Shown here in pieces: positions 58,926 to 64,000 of a stretch of DNA of 64,000 nt. The first letter of the stretch is position 1. Each line of letters opens with the position of its first letter. The notes beneath the pieces are model-generated. The model searched no databases and had not been told where the DNA came from. It saw only the letters and a list, made by a program, of their open reading frames with translations. Made by a program: the position numbers and the translations under genes. The DNA is from Octadecabacter dasysiphoniae (GTDB lineage: Bacteria > Pseudomonadota > Alphaproteobacteria > Rhodobacterales > Rhodobacteraceae): NCBI RefSeq assembly GCF_021532615.1, contig NZ_JAKGAQ010000004.1:310001-374000 (forward strand), in the 5' to 3' direction.

Positions 58926-61900
58926 ATGAAAGACGTCAATCTTGACGATGCGCAGGGTGAAACGCCGCGCGTGCGTGGGCGTCAGCTTTTGTCAGAGGCG
59001 ATGCGCCGTCATGTTGCGGCTTTTGGCAAACCCGCGTCGTTGGCGGGGTTGATCTTGGTGTTGCCGGCCTTTGCGTCACAGGCCGCGGCGCAGACGGCAT
59101 CGACCTCGTTGAGTCAGATTGACGGGGTCGTATCGGTCGATGTTCAGGCCGATGGTTCGGTGCGGATTACGCTGGAGAACGGCGCGCAGGTGCAGGTTGG
59201 TGCCGGGTCCGTTCAAGTGATGGCGGACGGTTCGGTTCTGGTGCCTGCGGATGTCGCGGAGGCGATTGCGCAAGCGGCGGTTGGGGTTGGGGTCGCCGAG
59301 GGTGTTCCGACCGGACTGACGGTGTTCACGGGATTAGGGCTTGCGGCTTTGACAGGTGGCTTGGACGCTTTAGAGAATTTCCCAGCGGAGATCACGGGCG
59401 AGACGACCGGTGCTGTGACCGAGGATGATGTTCTCACTGCCGCTGGTCAGCTGGATGTGACGGACCCGAACGCGGACGAGTCGCGCTTTGAGGCGCAGAG
59501 CGGTACGGTTGGCAGCTACGGCAGCTTTTATGTCGATGCAGATGGCGCCTGGATTTATACGGCAGACAACAGTCTGACTGCGCTCCAGAGCCTTGCTGAT
59601 GGCCAGACAGTAAGTGACAGCTTCACGGTGACAACGGCGGATGGCATGGAAGAGACCGTGACGGTGACGATCACCGGGGTCGATGATGCGGCAGTGATTG
59701 CGGGCGAGACGACGGGCGCAGTGATTGAGGATGATGCGACAACCCTCACGGCGACGGGTGTGCTGAGCGTGACGGACGTCGATACCGGTGAGGCGAGCTT
59801 TGTGGCGCAGAGCGGTACGGTGGGCAGCTACGGCAGCTTTGACATCGATGCGGATGGCGCCTGGATCTATACGGCAGACAACAGTCTGACGGCGGTACAG
59901 GGCCTTGCTGACGGCCAGACAGTAAGTGACAGCTTTACGGTCAAGACTGTGGACGGCACCAGTGAGACCGTGACGGTGACGATCACCGGGGTCGATGATG
60001 CGGCGGTGATTACGGGCGACACGACGGGTGACGTGACCGAGGATGATGCGGTGACCCTCACGGCGACGGGCGCGCTTAGCGTGACGGATGCGGATACGGG
60101 CGAGGCGTCGTTCCAAGCGCAAAGTGGGACGGCGGGCAACTACGGCAGCTTCGACCTAGGGACGGACGGGGTGTGGACCTACACGGCGGATAACAGTCAA
60201 ACGGCGATCCAGGCGTTGGGCGCAGGCGAAACGTTGACGGAAACCTTCGCGGTGCTCAGCGTCGACGGCACCCCTGAGGATGGCGCACCTGAGATCGTCA
60301 CGGTCACGATCACTGGAAAAAATGATGCGGCTGTGATCACCGGCGAGACCACCGGGGCTTTGACGGAAGACACGGCCACTGTGCTGACCGTACAGGGTGC
60401 GCTGAGCGTGATGGATTCCGATTCCGGCGAGGCGAGCTTTGAGGCGCAAAATGGCACGGTCGGGACTTACGGCAGCTTTGACATCGATGCGGATGGCGCT
60501 TGGACCTACACGGCGGACACCAGGCTGATGGACATCCAGAACCTTGGTGAGGGCGAGACTCTGGCCGACAACTTCGTCGTTGAAACGGAGGACGGCACAG
60601 AAGAGACTGTCACCGTCACGATCACCGGGGTCAATGATGCGGCGGTGATCACGGGCGAGACGACTGGTGCTGTGATTGAGGATGAGGCGACAACGCTCAC
60701 GGCGACTGGCGCGCTTAGCGTGACGGATGTCGATACCGGCGAGGCCAGCTTTGAGGCGCAGAGCGGCACGGCTGGCAGCTACGGCAGCTTTGACATTGAT
60801 GCAGATGGCGCCTGGACCTACACGGCGGATAACACCCAAGCGGCGATCCAGACGTTGGGCGCAGGCGAGACGCTCACCGACAGCTTCACGGTGCTGAGCG
60901 CGGATGGCACCGAGGAGACCGTCACCGTCACGATCACGGGCGTGTCGGATGCGATCCAGCTTGCTGCACTGGAGAGCAGCACGGATCCCAGCGGCTTTGT
61001 GATCAATGGTGTGGCGGAGTTTGACAGGTCTGGCTACTCGGTGAGCGGGGCCGGGGACGTGAATGGCGACGGCTTGGACGATCTGATCGTCGGGGCATAT
61101 CGAGACGACCCGAATGGCGACGACTCCGGCGCGAGTTTTGTGATCTTCGGCAAGAGCGATGGGACAGCCGTGCAGCTGTCCGACATCGAGGACGGCCTTG
61201 GCGGCTTTGTGATCAATGGTGTGTCGGAGGATGACCAGTCGGGTCGCTCGGTGAGCGGAGCGGGGGATGTGAATGGCGACGGGTTCGACGATCTGATCGT
61301 CGGAGCATATCAGGACGATCCGAATGGCGACTACTCCGGTGCGAGCTTTGTGATCTTCGGCACGAGTGACGGGACCGCGGTGGCGCTGTCCGACATCGAG
61401 AGTGGCATTGGCGGCTTTGTGATCAATGGTGTGGCAGAGGGTGACGGGTCTGGCTGGTCGGTGAGCGGGGCTGGCGATGTGAATGGCGACGGCTTGGACG
61501 ATCTGATCGTTGGCGCAGAACAAGACGATCCGAATGGCTCCAGCTCCGGCGCGAGTTTCGTGATCTTCGGTAAGGGCGATGGGACCGTTGTGCAGCTTTC
61601 CGACATCGAGAGCGGCATCGGCGGCTTTGTGATCAATGGCGTTTCGGCGGGTGACCTGTCCGGCCGGTCGGTGAGCGGGGCGGGAGATGTGAATGGCGAC
61701 GGCTTCGACGATCTCATCGTTGGGGCTTGGGGAGACGATCCGAATGGCCAGTCCTCCGGTGCAAGCTTTGTGGTGTTTGGCAAGGGGGACGGCGATGCGG
61801 TGAATCTGTCCGACATCGAAGCAGGCACCGGTGGCTTTGTGATCAACGGTGTGGCGGCGCTTGACTACTCCGGTCGGTCGGTCAGCGGCGCAGGCGATGT

Positions 61901-62807
61901 GAATGGCGACGGGCTCGATGATCTGATCGTGGGGGCGCCCCTCGACGATCCGAATGGAGAGTCGTCCGGCACGAGCTTTGTGGTCTTCGGCAAGAGTGAT
62001 GGGACAGTGGTGCAGCTGTCCGACATCGAGGACGGCATTGGCGGCTTTGTGATCAATGGTGTGGCGTTGCTTGACAGGTCTGGCTGGTCAGTGAGCGGGG
62101 CAGGAGATGTGAATGGCGACGGCTTGGATGACTTGATCGTCGGAGCCTACCGAGACGATCCGAATGGCAGTCTCTCCGGCGCCAGCTTTGTGGTCTTCGG
62201 CAAGAGCGATGGGACAGCAGTGGAGCTGTCCGACATCGAGAGCGGCATTGGTGGCTTTGTGATCAACGGGGTGTCGGAGTTTGACCAGTCGGGTATCTCA
62301 GTGAGCGGGGCGGGGGATGTGAATGGTGACGGCTTCGACGATCTGATCGTCGGGGCATATCGAGACGATCCGAATGGCAGCGACTCCGGCGCGAGCTTCG
62401 TGATCTTCGGCGGCGATTTCTCGGGCGCCGCGACGCAGATCGGCACCACGGGCGATGATGCGATGACCGGCACGGTGGCCGATGACGTGATCTTTGCGGG
62501 CACCGGCGACGATACCATCGACGGTGGCGGCGGCACGGACCGGATCTCGGGCGGGCAGGGCGCGGACATCATGACGTTCCGCAACCTCGACGGGTCCACC
62601 ACGGTGATTGATTTCGACGGCGCCGAGGGCGACAGACTGGATGTGAGCGACTTTGGGTTCGCCGATTTCGCCGAATTCTCGGCGGTTGTCAGTGCAGACG
62701 GGCCCGGTGGTCACGATACGCGCATTGATCTGGACGGCGACACGGTGGTGTTCCTGACCGATGTCAGCCCCGACATCCTGACCGCCGATCACGTGATCCT
62801 CGCGTGA
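58926..62807 (+). CDS. VCBS/FG-GAP/RTX surface or secreted repeat protein
   Basis: A 1293-residue acidic repeat protein. A basic leader and one hydrophobic stretch (LAGLILVLPAFASQAAAQ) occupy residues about 40-60. Five VCBS/cadherin-like repeats of about 102-110 residues follow (about 158-675; each begins GETTGAVTEDD or similar and contains GSYGSFDIDADGAWTYTADN). Then seven FG-GAP repeats of exactly 70 residues (about 689-1160), each with DVNGDGLDDLIVGA, a DxNxDGxxD Ca2+ site. The C terminus has RTX nonapeptides (GTTGDDAMTGTVADDVIFAG, GGGGTDRISGGQGADIM) and an aliphatic end, DVSPDILTADHVILA, typical of type I secretion. It is likely a Ca2+-stiffened adhesin. No T1SS genes are within the window. 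Confidence 0.85.
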   Translation: MKDVNLDDAQGETPRVRGRQLLSEAMRRHVAAFGKPASLAGLILVLPAFASQAAAQTASTSLSQIDGVVSVDVQADGSVRITLENGAQVQVGAGSVQVMADGSVLVPADVAEAIAQAAVGVGVAEGVPTGLTVFTGLGLAALTGGLDALENFPAEITGETTGAVTEDDVLTAAGQLDVTDPNADESRFEAQSGTVGSYGSFYVDADGAWIYTADNSLTALQSLADGQTVSDSFTVTTADGMEETVTVTITGVDDAAVIAGETTGAVIEDDATTLTATGVLSVTDVDTGEASFVAQSGTVGSYGSFDIDADGAWIYTADNSLTAVQGLADGQTVSDSFTVKTVDGTSETVTVTITGVDDAAVITGDTTGDVTEDDAVTLTATGALSVTDADTGEASFQAQSGTAGNYGSFDLGTDGVWTYTADNSQTAIQALGAGETLTETFAVLSVDGTPEDGAPEIVTVTITGKNDAAVITGETTGALTEDTATVLTVQGALSVMDSDSGEASFEAQNGTVGTYGSFDIDADGAWTYTADTRLMDIQNLGEGETLADNFVVETEDGTEETVTVTITGVNDAAVITGETTGAVIEDEATTLTATGALSVTDVDTGEASFEAQSGTAGSYGSFDIDADGAWTYTADNTQAAIQTLGAGETLTDSFTVLSADGTEETVTVTITGVSDAIQLAALESSTDPSGFVINGVAEFDRSGYSVSGAGDVNGDGLDDLIVGAYRDDPNGDDSGASFVIFGKSDGTAVQLSDIEDGLGGFVINGVSEDDQSGRSVSGAGDVNGDGFDDLIVGAYQDDPNGDYSGASFVIFGTSDGTAVALSDIESGIGGFVINGVAEGDGSGWSVSGAGDVNGDGLDDLIVGAEQDDPNGSSSGASFVIFGKGDGTVVQLSDIESGIGGFVINGVSAGDLSGRSVSGAGDVNGDGFDDLIVGAWGDDPNGQSSGASFVVFGKGDGDAVNLSDIEAGTGGFVINGVAALDYSGRSVSGAGDVNGDGLDDLIVGAPLDDPNGESSGTSFVVFGKSDGTVVQLSDIEDGIGGFVINGVALLDRSGWSVSGAGDVNGDGLDDLIVGAYRDDPNGSLSGASFVVFGKSDGTAVELSDIESGIGGFVINGVSEFDQSGISVSGAGDVNGDGFDDLIVGAYRDDPNGSDSGASFVIFGGDFSGAATQIGTTGDDAMTGTVADDVIFAGTGDDTIDGGGGTDRISGGQGADIMTFRNLDGSTTVIDFDGAEGDRLDVSDFGFADFAEFSAVVSADGPGGHDTRIDLDGDTVVFLTDVSPDILTADHVILA
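60991..62417. repeat. Seven tandem 210-bp repeats (FG-GAP)
   Basis: The marker GGCTTTGTGATCAA recurs at 60992, 61202, 61412, 61622, 61832, 62042 and 62252, exactly 210 bp apart. The units are nearly identical at the DNA level apart from a variable patch encoding the residues after FVINGV (AEFDRSGYS, SEDDQSGRS, AEGDGSGWS and so on), which suggests recent expansion or gene conversion. Confidence 0.95.
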
Positions 62808-63372
62808 GCAATTTTCACTGCAGAAGACGTCGCCCGTCTCCTGCTCGGCCAACGTAGGATTCGACCCTCCCCCGCAAATGCCCCTCTATCGTTGCGAGGT
62901 GTAGAGCCATCTGCAGACTTTTGACCGGTGCCGCATCAGTTTGATGCTGCGCCGATGAGCTTTCTGATGGCGTTCTAATTGCGTATCGCTCCAGATCGGC
63001 CGAGCAGTTTTCAAGACGACCGGGCACGAGTTTTGATCCGGCCACACCGTTCTCGTAGTCGATGTAGGCCTTTTGTCCGACTGCTCTTTGCTTTCGTTGA
63101 GGCCTTGATCACACTTATTGTAAGCAGCCATTGGTTGAGAACGCTCTAAGGTCCGCATAGTCCCGCGATGTGTGAGTTCGTCCATCCACCAGTTTCGCTC
63201 ATGCGGCGAATGACCGCAAAGCGGGCTGCAACCGCAGCATCCGATAAAGGAGTTGAGAGCCCGCTATGGGCCGCCCTTGATGACCGAGACCTCGAGGCCT
63301 GGGTGGTGACCCGGCTGCAGTGTGATGTCTGCTGCTACGTACAGTCTTGAGCACTCCGCATCAGTGAGGCAA
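62808..63372. repeat. Gene-free gap with intergenic repeat copy D (63128-63280)
   Basis: A 565-bp gap without a supported gene. At 63128-63280 it has a full repeat copy: CATTGG, GGTCCGCATAGTCCCGCGAT (as in copy A), GTGTGAGTTCG, GGCGAATG, AAAGCGGGCTGC, CGCAGCATCC and GGGCCGCCCTTGATG. Near 62940 is TTGATGCTGCGCCGATGAG, related to the block seen after copies A and B. Confidence 0.6.
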
Positions 63373-64000
63373 TCAGAAGGCCCAACTGAATCCCGTGGCT
63401 TCTTCAGAAACTCTCCACAGCTTTTCCATGACCGCCTTGTCATAGGCATGAGGATTGAGCGTGCCCTTGCCAACAGGTCCGCCCGTTTGCATCAACCCGG
63501 TCGGGCCATAAAGCGCGCGCTGTTCCAGCCCGTCCTCGGTCGCGCACATGATCTCGGGGTAAGCCCCTTTCTCGGCCGTTTGGACCATCGGCGTCTTACT
63601 CATCAGCCACCACGTCAACCGCGTTATGAGACCTCCACTCGTGCTGATAAGTGATGTCGCGGAGGCACCGGGGTGGCAGACGTAGACCTGAACGTTCAAG
63701 CCTGTTCCCTTCAGGCGATCCTGTAACTCGTATGCAAACATCATCTGGGCCAGCTTGCTCTGGCTGTAAACAGGATTGGCGCCGTAGTTCTTGTCCCAAT
63801 TCATGTCATCGAATTGGATGGTTTTGATCCCCATGTTGTAGCCAAGGCTAGCAACAACGACGATACGGCCTTTGCTGGCTTCGATCCTGTCAAACAACAC
63901 CCCGCACAGCACAAAATGGCCGTAGTGGTTTGTGCCAAGCTGACTTTCAAACCCATCAACTGTGAACTTCTGGGTTGGCACTTGTGCGATAGCTGCGTTG
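63373..64000 (-). CDS. Short-chain dehydrogenase/reductase (partial, N terminus off the window)
   Basis: The last about 209 residues of a leftward SDR; the frame is open to the window edge and begins inside NAAIAQVPTQKFTVDGFESQ, part of the usual NNAG region. Marks: GTNHYGHFVLCGVLFDRI, GRIVVVASLGYNMG (active-site Ser), PVYSQSKLAQMMFAYELQDR (Tyr-x3-Lys, with Tyr in PVYSQSK). The C-terminal half resembles retinol-dehydrogenase-like SDRs (HPGASATSL and a late GPTGLMQTGG). It reduces or oxidises carbonyl or alcohol groups with NAD(P)H. Confidence 0.88.
   Translation of the reverse strand, partial: NAAIAQVPTQKFTVDGFESQLGTNHYGHFVLCGVLFDRIEASKGRIVVVASLGYNMGIKTIQFDDMNWDKNYGANPVYSQSKLAQMMFAYELQDRLKGTGLNVQVYVCHPGASATSLISTSGGLITRLTWWLMSKTPMVQTAEKGAYPEIMCATEDGLEQRALYGPTGLMQTGGPVGKGTLNPHAYDKAVMEKLWRVSEEATGFSWAF

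Noticed and set aside
58649..58945. Open frame just upstream of the large repeat protein
   Set aside because: No ribosome site, and it overlaps the start of the real gene in another frame.
60156..61523. Long open frame antisense to the VCBS/FG-GAP protein
   Set aside because: It follows the repeats of the sense gene and only mirrors them; no independent support.
60991..62417. Regular repeat array considered as CRISPR
   Set aside because: The 210-bp period is in frame and encodes FG-GAP units; no short direct repeats with unique spacers.

Overview
The window looks like chromosome from a marine roseobacter-type alphaproteobacterium (Rhodobacterales). The coding is GC-rich. It carries three TRAP transporters, a short alphaproteobacterial RNase E/G, UPF0262 and DUF2948 genes around hisD and murA, a circularly permuted ATP-grasp/alpha-E/transglutaminase/Anbu set, and an RTX-type secreted repeat protein. 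The genus cannot be fixed from the sequence alone.

Layout. (1) 1-2.8 kb: 5' end of ugpB, a divergent LysR regulator, and a translationally coupled pair made of an unknown protein and an orphan DUF4255 (Pvc16-like) protein. (2) 2.9-22.9 kb: a large catabolic and uptake region. It holds an FAD amine/amino-acid oxidase-like enzyme, a TAXI-type TRAP system, cupins, a leftward malonyl-CoA decarboxylase plus DctPQM set, and a rightward run of RutE-like nitroreductase, OsmC, a second DctPQM, intradiol dioxygenase, DRE-TIM aldolase/synthase and GntR regulator. The last remnant (22.9-23.1 kb) is a decayed aromatic FAD monooxygenase. The substrate is unknown; the mix suggests uptake of small acids and aromatics feeding C3/C2 units through malonyl-CoA or malonate semialdehyde. 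(3) 23.18-29.69 kb: an integrative element bounded by a perfect 41-bp direct repeat made of the 5' half of tRNA-Gly(TCC). It carries a frameshifted tyrosine integrase, several AT-richer unknown genes, yaeQ and a DEDDh exonuclease. One unknown protein ends in a perfect SSB-like acidic tip (DDEIPF). (4) 29.9-37.3 kb: ABC exporter, decayed BON-LysM gene, acyl-CoA synthetase, DCC thiol protein, saccharopine-dehydrogenase-like protein, Xi-class glutathione transferase. (5) 37.4-42.2 kb: the Anbu proteasome-homologue cluster. (6) 42.2-49.7 kb: housekeeping genes (tRNA-Thr, murA, hisD, LMW phosphatase, infA, maf, RNase G, yacG, tRNA-Phe). (7) 49.7-54.4 kb: accessory region with a frameshifted AAA ATPase, DUF2267 protein, ArdC anti-restriction protein and a lipoprotein polysaccharide deacetylase whose 3' end runs into the ardC region. 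(8) 54.5-64 kb: a redox/electrophile operon (nitroreductase, Hsp31/HchA, FrnE-like DsbA) with a divergent HxlR regulator, a DUF1993 protein, a 1293-residue VCBS/FG-GAP/RTX surface protein, a partial SDR, and four degenerate copies of an intergenic repeat of about 150 bp.

At least four genes are broken: the integrase and the AAA ATPase each by a single missing base, and kbp and the aromatic monooxygenase by decay. Two genes (GntR, FrnE-like) lack a canonical start codon where homology wants one. Function calls rest on reading motifs by eye; no database search was run.
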